In this document: piece by piece, positions 50,301-57,935 of the stretch
How the letters are laid out: each line of letters starts with the position of its first letter
How positions within the stretch are numbered: position 1 is the first letter of the stretch
Source: Halomonas zincidurans B6
GTDB taxonomy: Bacteria > Pseudomonadota > Gammaproteobacteria > Pseudomonadales > Halomonadaceae
Length of the DNA stretch: 64,000 nt
NCBI RefSeq assembly: GCF_000731955.1
Contig: NZ_JNCK01000001.1
Span: forward strand, 1,798,001 to 1,862,000
Direction of reading: 5' to 3'
The notes under the pieces: generated by a model
What the model was told of the DNA's origin: nothing
The model's input: the letters and a program-made list of their open reading frames with translations, nothing else
Databases searched by the model: none
Translations under genes and position numbers: made by a program

Positions 50301-51376
50301 TGACTGTCCTCGTTGCCGCGGGGCGGACCCTCGGCCTCATATAAGGGGCTGTTTTTATAGCGCTCATGTAGATAGCGCAATAGTACCATGACCATTGCCG
50401 CCACCGGCAACGCCAGCAGGATGCCGGTGAAGCCGAACAGTTGGCCGCCGGCCAGCACGGCGAAGATTACCGCCACCGGATGCAGGCCGATCTTGTCGCC
50501 CAGCAGCAGCGGCTGCAGCAGCATGCCCTCGAGCATCTGGCCAATACCGAAGACCGCCGCCACGCCGAGCAGATACAGCACGTCGCCATATTGGAAGAAG
50601 GCCACGATCGCGGCGATCGCCAGGCCGACGATCACCCCCAGGTAGGGAATGATGCTCGCCAGACCCGCCACGATGCCGATCAGCACGCCGAACTGGATAC
50701 CCAGCAGCGTCAGCCCCACGGCATAGACGATGCCCAGGCTCAACATCACCAGCAACTGACCGCGCAGGAAAGCCGACAGTACCTCGTCGCACTGTATCGC
50801 CAGGCGCGTCGTCGTCGGCTCGTAGCGGCGCGGCAGTAGATCGCGAACATGCCGCTTGAGGCGATCCCAGTCGAGCAGCAGGTAGAAGGTCACCACCGGG
50901 ATCAGCGCCAGGTTGCCGATCCAGATCGCCAGCGCCAGCCCCGAGCGCGACACCTGGGCGAGCAGGCCTGCCGCGAAGGTGCCGGTTTCCTTCCAGTTGG
51001 CCATCAACGCCTGACGCAGCTGGTCGAAGTCGGTGCTGAAATCGAGTCCCGAGACCTCACGCACCCAGGGAAGGATCATGGTCTGTACCCAGTTGAACAT
51101 CTCCGGCAGCGCCTCGATCAGTTGCCCCAGCTGACGTCCCAGCAGCGGAATGAGAATCACGAAGGCGACTATCAGGCACAGCGACAACACCAGAAATACC
51201 ACGCTGACCGCCAGGCGACGCGACAGCCCCTTGGCTTCCAGCCAGTCGGTCAGCGGGTCGCCCAGGTAGGCCAGGATCATGCCGACGAAGAATGGCATCA
51301 GGATCGGCCCGAGCAATACCAGCAACCAGACCATGGCGGCCACGCCCAGCAGCGTCCAGACTTGCAATCGTGTCAT
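50297..51376 (-). CDS. perM: AI-2E/PerM-family membrane transporter
   Basis: The 359-residue protein has eight or so hydrophobic segments (WTLLGVAAMVWLLVLLGPIL, VSVVFLVLSLCLIVAFVIL, IPYLGVIVGLAIAAIVAFF, GQLFGFTGILLALPVAAM) and the AI-2E exporter-family layout with a large loop after the first third. PerM next to hda is a frequent gammaproteobacterial gene pair. The substrate is unknown. ATG at 51376 with GGAGTG upstream; longer starts at 51394 or 51406 are possible. purM is divergent. Confidence 0.88.
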   Translation of the reverse strand: MTRLQVWTLLGVAAMVWLLVLLGPILMPFFVGMILAYLGDPLTDWLEAKGLSRRLAVSVVFLVLSLCLIVAFVILIPLLGRQLGQLIEALPEMFNWVQTMILPWVREVSGLDFSTDFDQLRQALMANWKETGTFAAGLLAQVSRSGLALAIWIGNLALIPVVTFYLLLDWDRLKRHVRDLLPRRYEPTTTRLAIQCDEVLSAFLRGQLLVMLSLGIVYAVGLTLLGIQFGVLIGIVAGLASIIPYLGVIVGLAIAAIVAFFQYGDVLYLLGVAAVFGIGQMLEGMLLQPLLLGDKIGLHPVAVIFAVLAGGQLFGFTGILLALPVAAMVMVLLRYLHERYKNSPLYEAEGPPRGNEDSQ

Positions 51377-51516
51377 GCGACTCACTCCATCCATGCGCGT
51401 CGGCACGCCGATGCACCGCGACAGGCGCGATGCTACAATGCGCGCGCTTTCTCCTCCAGGTCATTCTCGACGGGCAATTAACGCCAAGCTTAGGCTTTCT
51501 ACTGACAGGACATGCC

Positions 51517-52593
51517 ATGACCCGCAGCGCCTCCGACAAACCTATGCCCCCTTCGCTGAGCTACAAGGACGCCGGGGTGGACATCGACGCCGGCAACGCC
51601 CTGGTCGACCGCATCAAGGGCGTCGCCAAGCGGACGCATCGCCCTGAAGTGCTGGGCGGACTGGGCGGCTTCGGCGCGCTGTGCGAACTGCCGGCCGGCT
51701 ATCGCCAGCCGGTGCTGGTCACCGGCACCGATGGCGTGGGCACCAAGTTGCGCCTGGCCATGGAGCTGGGCCGTCACGACACCATCGGCATCGACCTGGT
51801 GGCAATGTGCGTCAACGACCTGGTCGTCGCCGGCGCCGAGCCACTGCAATTTCTCGACTACTATGCCACGGGCAAGCTCGATGTGGATATCGCCGCCGAC
51901 GTCGTCAGCGGGATCGGCGAGGGCTGTCTGCAGGCCGGTTGCGCGCTGGTGGGCGGCGAGACCGCCGAGATGCCCGGCATGTACGAAGGCAGCGACTACG
52001 ACCTGGCGGGCTTCTGCGTCGGCGTGGTCGAGAAAGCCGAGATTCTCGACGGCAGCAAGGTCGCCAAGGGCGACGTGCTGCTCGGCCTGGCTTCCTCTGG
52101 CCCGCACTCCAACGGCTATTCGCTGATCCGCAAGATCCTCGAAGTCAGCGCGGCCGACCTGACGACCGACATCGATGGCCGCAGCCTCGGCGACGCCCTG
52201 CTCGCGCCGACGCGCATCTACGTCAAGCCGCTGCTCTCGCTGATCAAGGACAGCGGCGTCGCCGTGCATGCGCTGTCGCACATCACCGGCGGCGGCCTCA
52301 CCGAGAACCTGCCGCGGGTGCTGCCGGACCATCTCACCGCGCGCATCGACGCCAACGCCTGGCAGCGTCCGGCGGTGTTCGACTGGCTGCAGCGTCAGGG
52401 CAACGTCGCCGAGCGCGAGATGTATCGCGTGCTCAACTGCGGTATCGGCATGGTCGTGGTGGTATCCGCCGACCAGGCCGACGCAGCCCGGCGCCATCTG
52501 GAAGCCGCCGGCGAGCAGGTCGTCCAGCTCGGCGACATCGTCGCGCGTGACGGCGACGAGGAGCAGGTCCGCATGGAGAACCTCGAGGCATGA
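51517..52593 (+). CDS. purM: Phosphoribosylformylglycinamidine cyclo-ligase
   Basis: The 358-residue AIR synthase closes the imidazole ring in purine synthesis. Marks are SYKDAGVDIDAGNALVDRIK, VTGTDGVGTKLRLAMELGRH, GIDLVAMCVNDLVVAGAEPL, GGETAEMPGMY, GLASSGPHSNGYSLIRKIL and ITGGGLTENLPRVLP. AGGA precedes the ATG by about 7 nt. The stop overlaps purN by 4 bp (ATGA), so the pair forms an operon. A PurR site was not found by eye. Confidence 0.98.
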   Translation: MTRSASDKPMPPSLSYKDAGVDIDAGNALVDRIKGVAKRTHRPEVLGGLGGFGALCELPAGYRQPVLVTGTDGVGTKLRLAMELGRHDTIGIDLVAMCVNDLVVAGAEPLQFLDYYATGKLDVDIAADVVSGIGEGCLQAGCALVGGETAEMPGMYEGSDYDLAGFCVGVVEKAEILDGSKVAKGDVLLGLASSGPHSNGYSLIRKILEVSAADLTTDIDGRSLGDALLAPTRIYVKPLLSLIKDSGVAVHALSHITGGGLTENLPRVLPDHLTARIDANAWQRPAVFDWLQRQGNVAEREMYRVLNCGIGMVVVVSADQADAARRHLEAAGEQVVQLGDIVARDGDEEQVRMENLEA

Positions 52594-53324
52594 GCCAGGA
52601 CGACGCGAACGGCGACACGCTCAACGATTTCACCGCCGAGGCCGCCGAGCCACGCCGGGTGGTGGTGCTGATTTCCGGCAACGGCAGCAACCTGCAGGCG
52701 CTGATCGACGCCCAGTCCTACGACGAACTGGGCGGCGAGATCGTCGCGGTGATCTCCAACAAGGCCGACGCCTACGGTCTCAAGCGCGCCCACGACGCGG
52801 GCATCGAAGCGGTCGCCCTGCCGCATCGCGAGTACGACAGTCGCGAGGCCTTCGACGGCGCGCTGATCAAGGTGATCGAGCGTCATCAGCCCGACCTGGT
52901 GGTGCTGGCCGGCTTCATGCGTATCCTTACCCCACGCTTCGTGCAACGTTACTACGGTCGCCTGCTGAATATTCATCCGTCACTACTGCCCGCGTACCCC
53001 GGCCTGGATACCCATGCCCGGGTACTCGCCGACGGCGCCGAGGAACACGGCGTCAGTGTGCATTTCGTCACCGAGGACCTCGATGGCGGACCGGTGGTGA
53101 TGCAGGCCGCCCTCAAGGTACGCCGCGGCGATAGCGAAGAGCGGCTCGTCGCGCGCATCCACGCCCGCGAGCACCTGATCTACCCGATCGCCGTGCGCTG
53201 GTTCCTCGAGGGCCGGCTGCAGCTCGGCACCGAAGGCCCGACCCTCGATGGTACGGCGCTGCCGCCGCAGGGCATGCGGCTGTCGCACGACGATGCCGCC
53301 GAGGAGCTGGACGAGGAGCTGTAA
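52590..53324 (+). CDS. purN: Phosphoribosylglycinamide formyltransferase
   Basis: The 244-residue GAR transformylase uses 10-formyl-THF. VVVLISGNGSNLQALIDA, RILTPRFVQRYYGRLLNIHP, SLLPAYPGLDTHARVLADG and GVSVHFVTEDLDGGPVVMQ carry the catalytic Asn, His and Asp. It is longer than usual (~212) because of an acidic 20-residue N-terminal extension and a C-terminal tail (LSHDDAAEELDEEL). The last codons run into a terminator-bearing repeat. Operon with purM. Confidence 0.97.
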   Translation: MSQDDANGDTLNDFTAEAAEPRRVVVLISGNGSNLQALIDAQSYDELGGEIVAVISNKADAYGLKRAHDAGIEAVALPHREYDSREAFDGALIKVIERHQPDLVVLAGFMRILTPRFVQRYYGRLLNIHPSLLPAYPGLDTHARVLADGAEEHGVSVHFVTEDLDGGPVVMQAALKVRRGDSEERLVARIHAREHLIYPIAVRWFLEGRLQLGTEGPTLDGTALPPQGMRLSHDDAAEELDEEL

Positions 53325-53430
53325 GCTGTAAGCCAGATAATCAAAAGCGAACCCCACTGGCCCAAGGCTCGTGGGGTTCGCTTTTTCTTACAGCTTCAAG
53401 CTGATTGCTTATAGCTCCCGGCCGGAGGCC
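53318..53430. repeat. Terminator-bearing palindromic repeat, copy B
   Basis: Modules AGCTGTAAGCTGTAAGCC on the left and TTACAGCTTCAAGCT...TTATAGCTC on the right flank a strong hairpin. It resembles copy A at 18775-18872 in layout and arm modules though not in the terminator core. It begins in the last codon of purN. Confidence 0.6.
53343..53388. terminator. Bidirectional terminator between purN and dcd
   Basis: A perfect 15-bp stem (AAAAGCGAACCCCAC and its complement, 53343-53357 and 53371-53385) with A/T runs in both directions, between convergent genes. Confidence 0.92.
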
Positions 53431-53438
53431 GGGCCGGC

Positions 53439-54005
53439 TCAGGTCCTGGGTAGTGTCACGCCACGCTGGCCCATGTACTTGCCGCCGCGATCCTTGTAGG
53501 AGATCGCGCACTCCTCGTCGGACTCCAGGAACAGCATCTGCGCCACCCCCTCGTTGGCATAGATCCGCGCCGGCAGGTTGGTGGTGTTGGAGAACTCCAG
53601 AGTCACGTGGCCTTCCCACTCCGGTTCCAGCGGGGTGACGTTGACGATGATCCCGCAGCGCGCATAGGTCGACTTGCCCAGACAGATGGTCAGTACGCTG
53701 CGCGGAATGCGAAAGTACTCGACGGTGCGCGCCAGCGCGAAGGAGTTGGGCGGGATCACGCAGGCATCGCCCTTGACGTCGACGAAGCTCTTCTCGTCGA
53801 AGCTCTTGGGATCGACCACCGCCGAGTGAATGTTAGTGAACACCTTGAACTCATCGGCGCAACGCACATCGTAACCGTAGCTGGACGTGCCGTAGGAGAT
53901 CACCCGCTGGCCGTCGACGTGGCGGACCTGATCGAACTCGAAGGGCTCGATCATGCCGTGCTGTTCGGCCATGCGGCGAATCCAGTTGTCGGATTTGATG
54001 CTCAT
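53439..54005 (-). CDS. dcd: dCTP deaminase
   Basis: The 188-residue trimeric enzyme converts dCTP to dUTP for dTMP synthesis. Family marks are IKSDNWIRRMAEQHGMIEPF, SYGTSSYGYDVRCADEFKVF, CLGKSTYARCGIIVNVTPLE (catalytic region) and PEWEGHVTLEFSNTTNLPA. The ATG at 54005 has GAGGA 6 nt upstream. Its promoter region contains a 22-bp direct repeat at 54037-54088. dUTP made here and the ung gene at 33.5 kb belong to the same uracil-in-DNA economy. Confidence 0.97.
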   Translation of the reverse strand: MSIKSDNWIRRMAEQHGMIEPFEFDQVRHVDGQRVISYGTSSYGYDVRCADEFKVFTNIHSAVVDPKSFDEKSFVDVKGDACVIPPNSFALARTVEYFRIPRSVLTICLGKSTYARCGIIVNVTPLEPEWEGHVTLEFSNTTNLPARIYANEGVAQMLFLESDEECAISYKDRGGKYMGQRGVTLPRT

Positions 54006-54036
54006 CGGGCGTCCTCGGGTCATGCGGTCGTAAAAT

Positions 54037-54088
54037 GGGATCGAATGCGATCGTGGTCGGGATCGAATGCGATCGTGGTCGGGATCGA
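54037..54088. repeat. 22-bp direct tandem repeat upstream of dcd
   Basis: GGGATCGAATGCGATCGTGGTC occurs at 54037-54058 and 54059-54080, and the next 8 bases (GGGATCGA) start a third copy. It fills most of the dcd-apbC gap. Confidence 0.93.
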
Positions 54089-54154
54089 TAAAAAGGGGCC
54101 GTCATCATAACGGCCCCCGCGGCGTTTCAAAAGCGAGTCGCTTTCAACAGCGCC

Positions 54155-54958
54155 TCACTCACCGAACGAAATGCTCGGCCCCTCCTCGCGCTGGCTCTCG
54201 ACGCCTGCGGCCACCGCCCGCGCCACCTCGCGGAACGTCGCGGCGATCCCGCCGTCCGGCTCGGCGACCACGCTGGGCCGGCCGCCGTCGGCCTGCTCGC
54301 GAATCGACAGTTGCAGCGGCAACTGCCCCAGCAGGCGGGTGTCGTACTGCGCGGCGATCCGCTCGCCGCCCCCGGCGCCGAAGATCGGCTCGCTGTGCCC
54401 GCAGTTGGAGCAGATGTGCAGGCTCATGTTCTCGACCACGCCCAGCACCGGCACGTTAACCTTGCGGAACATCTCGATGCCCTTGCGCGCATCGAGCAAG
54501 GCGATGTCCTGCGGCGTGGTGACGATCACCGCGCCGGAGACCGGTACCTTCTGCGCCAGCGTCAGCTGAATGTCGCCGGTGCCCGGCGGCATGTCGATGA
54601 ACAGATAATCCAGGTCGTCCCACAGCGTCTGGTTGAGCAGCTGCTGGAAGGCCCCGGTAACCATCGGTCCGCGCCATACCATGGGCTCGTTGACATCGAC
54701 CATCAGCGCCATCGACATCGCCTGCAGGCCGTGGGCGATGATCGGCTTGAAACTGTTCTCGCTGACCACCTCGGGGCGCGTGCCCGCGGCAATGCCCAGC
54801 ATCTGCGCCTGGCTGGGCCCATAGATGTCGGCGTCCAGCAGGCCCACCCGGTAGCCTTCGGCGGCCATCGCCAACGCCAGATTGGCGGTCACCGTGGACT
54901 TGCCGACCCCGCCCTTGCCCGAGGCAACGGCCACGATATGCTTCACACCCTCGATCAC
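54155..54958 (-). CDS. apbC: Iron-sulfur carrier ATPase ApbC/Mrp
   Basis: This 267-residue P-loop ATPase of the MinD/Mrp family carries [4Fe-4S] clusters. The deviant Walker A is VASGKGGVGKSTVTANLALA, the second switch DADIYGPSQ, and the cluster-binding cysteines are in HICSNCGHSEPIFG (CX2C). It lacks the N-terminal DUF59/MIP18 domain, as the shorter form does. The start codon is GTG at 54958, with AAAGGAG 7 nt upstream; an ATG in frame nearby is not available. In many relatives metG is divergent from this gene, but here the neighbour is a repeat element and the M24 gene. Confidence 0.96.
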   Translation of the reverse strand: MIEGVKHIVAVASGKGGVGKSTVTANLALAMAAEGYRVGLLDADIYGPSQAQMLGIAAGTRPEVVSENSFKPIIAHGLQAMSMALMVDVNEPMVWRGPMVTGAFQQLLNQTLWDDLDYLFIDMPPGTGDIQLTLAQKVPVSGAVIVTTPQDIALLDARKGIEMFRKVNVPVLGVVENMSLHICSNCGHSEPIFGAGGGERIAAQYDTRLLGQLPLQLSIREQADGGRPSVVAEPDGGIAATFREVARAVAAGVESQREEGPSISFGE

Positions 54959-55005
54959 GGCTGACTCCTTTCCTTGAATGTTACGACACCGGGTTCGACC
55001 GATGC

Positions 55006-55154
55006 CTAAGGAAAAACTGCATAAATGTCTGCGCGGGTAAATCGCTGCGTTGTGCGGTGCGCGGAATCCTCACATATACCCATATGCTCCGGTTCCTGTG
55101 CTCCGTACGCCTTGCGCTTGATTCCGCTCGCCTATTTATTCAGGGTTTTCCTAA
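55006..55154. repeat. ~150-bp imperfect inverted-repeat element
   Basis: CTAAGGAAAAACTGCATAAAT (55006-55026) is matched in inverse by ATTTATTCAGGGTTTTCCTAA (55134-55154) at about 16 of 20 positions. Inside, GCGCGGAATC and GATTCCGC, and TCACATAT-ACC-CATATGCTC, allow further pairing. It contains no gene. This looks like a non-autonomous (MITE-like) or hairpin extragenic element; only one copy is in the window. Confidence 0.5.
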
Positions 55155-55215
55155 CTTGGCCGCAGTATAACGCGCGCCGCGCGCCGAGGACCAAGCGTTC
55201 GGCCGGATCCTGGCT

Positions 55216-56397
55216 TCAGCCGGCGGTCAGCGACCAGGGGTTGGCGGTCAATGGCACGCCGCCGTCGGCGCTGACGCGTACCGTGTCGCTGCAGCCGATG
55301 CCCCATTCGCCGGGCAAGCGCAGGCACAACGGCAGATGGAAGACCATGTTTTCCTCGAAGCAGCGGCTCTGGCCGCGGGCGATGAACCCCGAACCCTCGA
55401 CCCAGGACGGCGGGAACTGCGCGCCCACCGCGTAGCCGAACACCCCGGAGAAATAGGCCTGCCCGGCCAACGACTCGAAGGCCGTTTCGGCGTCGCGGGC
55501 CGCGCTGTCGAAACTGGCCCCGGGACGCATCGCGGGTAGCAGCGCGTCGTAGATGCGCCGGCAGGTATCGAACACCTCGACCATCCGCGCCGAAGGCCGC
55601 CCGGCGACCACGGTGCGCATCATCGGTGCGGTGTAACGGTTCCAGGCCGCGCCGAACTCGAGGAATACCGGCTCGTCGGCGGCGATCGGCCGGCGACGAT
55701 GATTGAGATGACCGACACTGCTGCGCACGCCGGCCACCACGATCGGCTGCATGCTCATGAACTCGCTGCCCGCCTGATGCAGGGCCTGGGCCCCCACCGC
55801 GGCGATCTCGCTATCGGTGGCGTCGGCGCGCACCGCATCGGCCGCCGCCTCGATGCCCCGCCCGGTGATTCGGGCGCTCTCGGTCAAACACTCCAGCTCG
55901 GCCGACGACTTGACGAGCTTGATGCCATGCAGCAGCGCCGAGGCGTCGACGAACTCGTGGCCCGGCAGGCGCTGACGCAGCGCATCGATCACGCCCTGGC
56001 GCAGCGAGCCATGCCACGGGTCGATGCCGATGCATTCGCCCACCTCGCCCAGTACCTTCGTCAACGGAGCGAGGACCTCGGCGAGCCCCTCCCAGCGGTA
56101 GCTGCGTATATCCTCGACGCGGGTGCAGGTCACCGCCGGCCCCACTTCGATCGACGGCACTTGCAGCATCATGTGGTCGGCGGTCATCACCAGCGCCGAG
56201 TGGACCGCGACCTCGAAGGTGCTGTAGCCGGTCAGGTAGAAGATATCGGCCGGTGCGGTCAGCAACAGCGCATCAATGTCGGCGTCCTTCATTGCCTTGA
56301 CGACAGTGTCCCGACGCCGCTGTAGCTCCGCTTCCTCGAAGGCGCACTCGCTGCCAGCCAGCGGCGCGAGGTGGTGGCGATATTCGTCGTGTTGCAT
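55216..56397 (-). CDS. M24-fold hydrolase without metal site, creatinase/ectoine-hydrolase-like
   Basis: The 393-residue protein has a creatinase N-terminal domain and a pita-bread C-terminal domain. The five metal ligands of true M24 peptidases are all replaced: FLEFGAAWNRY (D to E), TAPMMRTVVA (D lost), FGYAVGAQFPPSW (H lost), FHLPLCLRL (E lost) and GCSDTVRV (E lost). The GYxxGxxFPPxW block is typical of creatinase and DoeA/EutD (ectoine hydrolase) relatives, which do not need metal. An ectoine- or other cyclic-amide hydrolase is therefore more likely than a proline dipeptidase. No doeB-like deacetylase is next to it. ATG at 56397 chosen; a start at 56418 is possible. Confidence 0.78.
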   Translation of the reverse strand: MQHDEYRHHLAPLAGSECAFEEAELQRRRDTVVKAMKDADIDALLLTAPADIFYLTGYSTFEVAVHSALVMTADHMMLQVPSIEVGPAVTCTRVEDIRSYRWEGLAEVLAPLTKVLGEVGECIGIDPWHGSLRQGVIDALRQRLPGHEFVDASALLHGIKLVKSSAELECLTESARITGRGIEAAADAVRADATDSEIAAVGAQALHQAGSEFMSMQPIVVAGVRSSVGHLNHRRRPIAADEPVFLEFGAAWNRYTAPMMRTVVAGRPSARMVEVFDTCRRIYDALLPAMRPGASFDSAARDAETAFESLAGQAYFSGVFGYAVGAQFPPSWVEGSGFIARGQSRCFEENMVFHLPLCLRLPGEWGIGCSDTVRVSADGGVPLTANPWSLTAG

Positions 56398-56552
56398 GGT
56401 GGCTATCTCCCTGCCCATTGGCGCAATGACTCTGCAATCAGCCTAGTACATGCAGCCGCCCTTCTCGCCCTCACCGAGCGCTGCGCTGCCCATGCGTCCC
56501 CTGAAGAGCTTGGCTACAGTCAACCTGTCGGCATTACCAGAGCAAGGAGGCC

Positions 56553-56774
56553 ATGATGACGCCGCTCGATTGTGTGAACGGTCTCGCTTCGCGCCTGGCG
56601 GGCCAGCCCAGCGATTACGACCGGCTAATGGAGCAGGTCGGCGAGCGTCCGTTCGTGCTGCTCGGCGAAGCCTCGCACGGCACCGATGAGTTCTACCGCA
56701 TGCGCGCCGAGAGACGAACCGGTCGAGCAGCGCTGGGGGTCCTTCCCCGGTGGGCAGCTCAGCGGCGCCCCTGA
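56553..56774 (+). pseudogene. N-terminal remnant of an erythromycin-esterase-family gene
   Basis: The first ~53 codons read like the start of the erythromycin esterase/COG2312 family, with the hallmark RPFVLLGEASHGTDEFYRM (catalytic His region). Full proteins are about 400-450 residues, but here the homology breaks off near 56712, and the frame ends at 56774 after unrelated residues. The 3' end overlaps the end of the convergent metallo-hydrolase gene, suggesting that a deletion joined the two. GCAAGGAGG gives a good ribosome site, so a short peptide could still be made. Confidence 0.7.
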
Positions 56775-57757
56775 CAGCCACCGACACAGCGCCCTTGGTC
56801 ATCGAAAGCCAGGGTGCGCCCGCTAAGCGGCAGGTGCACCGGCACGGAGACCGCCTCGGCGAATGTTGCAGTGCGCGTATCAGGCAGCAATTCGCCATCA
56901 CGAGTAGCCTCTTCGTTGGCATGCGAAGGAATCACCGCATTCGGCTGGACCATTTCATCGATGACGTATGCGGCTTCGCTCGGGCCCGTGGTGAAGGTAT
57001 CGCCGATATTGATCACCGCCAGCTCGGCGCCATAGAGCTGTCTGACCACCAGATCCTGCTCGGCGGTCACCCCGGTATCACCGGACAGATAAACCACCAA
57101 CCCATTGGAAAAGCTCACCACGTAGCCACCCGGCGGGCCGACATAGGCGGTCAGCCCGCTGGCTGCCAACATCTCGCCGACTTGGCCCTCGATGAACGCC
57201 GGGCCCAGACCGTTACTGTGCACGGCCGGCACACTGGCTATCTTGACACCTGCAACCTCGGCTTCACCACCGAAGCGCAGCAACTGTACCTGCTCTTCGC
57301 TACCGCCGGCCGCAGCGACCTTGTTTTCGAAGAACCCCGGCATCTCGCCGCCCACTAGCAGCGTGGCCTGCTTGGCCACGGCAATGCGCACGGTATTGGA
57401 TTCAGGCGTGGCCGACACCGAAAAATCCGGCGACGCGCAACTGCCGGCGTTGGCCGTAGGCTGATAGACATCGCCGAGATGGTCCCCATGCACATGGCTG
57501 AGCAGTACCGCATCGATTTCACCGAGCCGCGGATCATCGCCGCCGCGCACGGTCCGTCCGGCATCGTAGAGCAACCGGGTGCCGTTGGGATCCTCGAGGA
57601 TCAGCGCCCGGTCGTAGCGGCAAAACTCGCCGTCCTGGCTTCCCAGCGGGGTGATTTTCACCGTCGCGGGGCTGTCTTCGTTGGCCATCGCCGTGACGGC
57701 GCTCGTGATGGTGATAGCAATCAGCGAGATTGCCCGTGCCACAGTCAATCTATTCAT
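56759..57757 (-). CDS. Periplasmic metallo-beta-lactamase-fold hydrolase
   Basis: The 332-residue protein starts with a signal peptide (residues 1-25, VARAISLIAITITSAVTAMA). An MBL-fold domain follows, with LLSHVHGDHLGDVY (metal ligands), PAVHSNGLG, VVYLSGDTGVTAEQDL and IPSHANEEATRDG. The pattern is that of the UlaG/L-ascorbate-lactonase-like or UPF0173 group rather than of true beta-lactamases. Substrate unknown; location periplasmic. Its last codons overlap the erythromycin-esterase remnant, so the C-terminus may be altered by the same deletion. Confidence 0.82.
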   Translation of the reverse strand: MNRLTVARAISLIAITITSAVTAMANEDSPATVKITPLGSQDGEFCRYDRALILEDPNGTRLLYDAGRTVRGGDDPRLGEIDAVLLSHVHGDHLGDVYQPTANAGSCASPDFSVSATPESNTVRIAVAKQATLLVGGEMPGFFENKVAAAGGSEEQVQLLRFGGEAEVAGVKIASVPAVHSNGLGPAFIEGQVGEMLAASGLTAYVGPPGGYVVSFSNGLVVYLSGDTGVTAEQDLVVRQLYGAELAVINIGDTFTTGPSEAAYVIDEMVQPNAVIPSHANEEATRDGELLPDTRTATFAEAVSVPVHLPLSGRTLAFDDQGRCVGGCQGRR

Positions 57758-57881
57758 GAATGCCTCGCAGTACTGTGATTGTTGCTGTTATCGATATTGC
57801 CCAGTTGCTTGAGCGTAGCGCATACCGGCCACGGATAGCGTGCCACGCATGGCTTAGCATCGCTTAGGTCCGATCTGAAAA

Positions 57882-57908
57882 TAAAACGCCCGGCCATTTG
57901 GCCGGGCG
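57882..57908 (-). terminator. Terminator of the coiled-coil gene
   Basis: On the minus strand a 9-bp stem CGCCCGGCC/GGCCGGGCG is followed by TTTTAT, 28 bp after the stop codon. Confidence 0.85.
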
Positions 57909-57935
57909 AAATGAGATCAGCAACTCAATACATGA

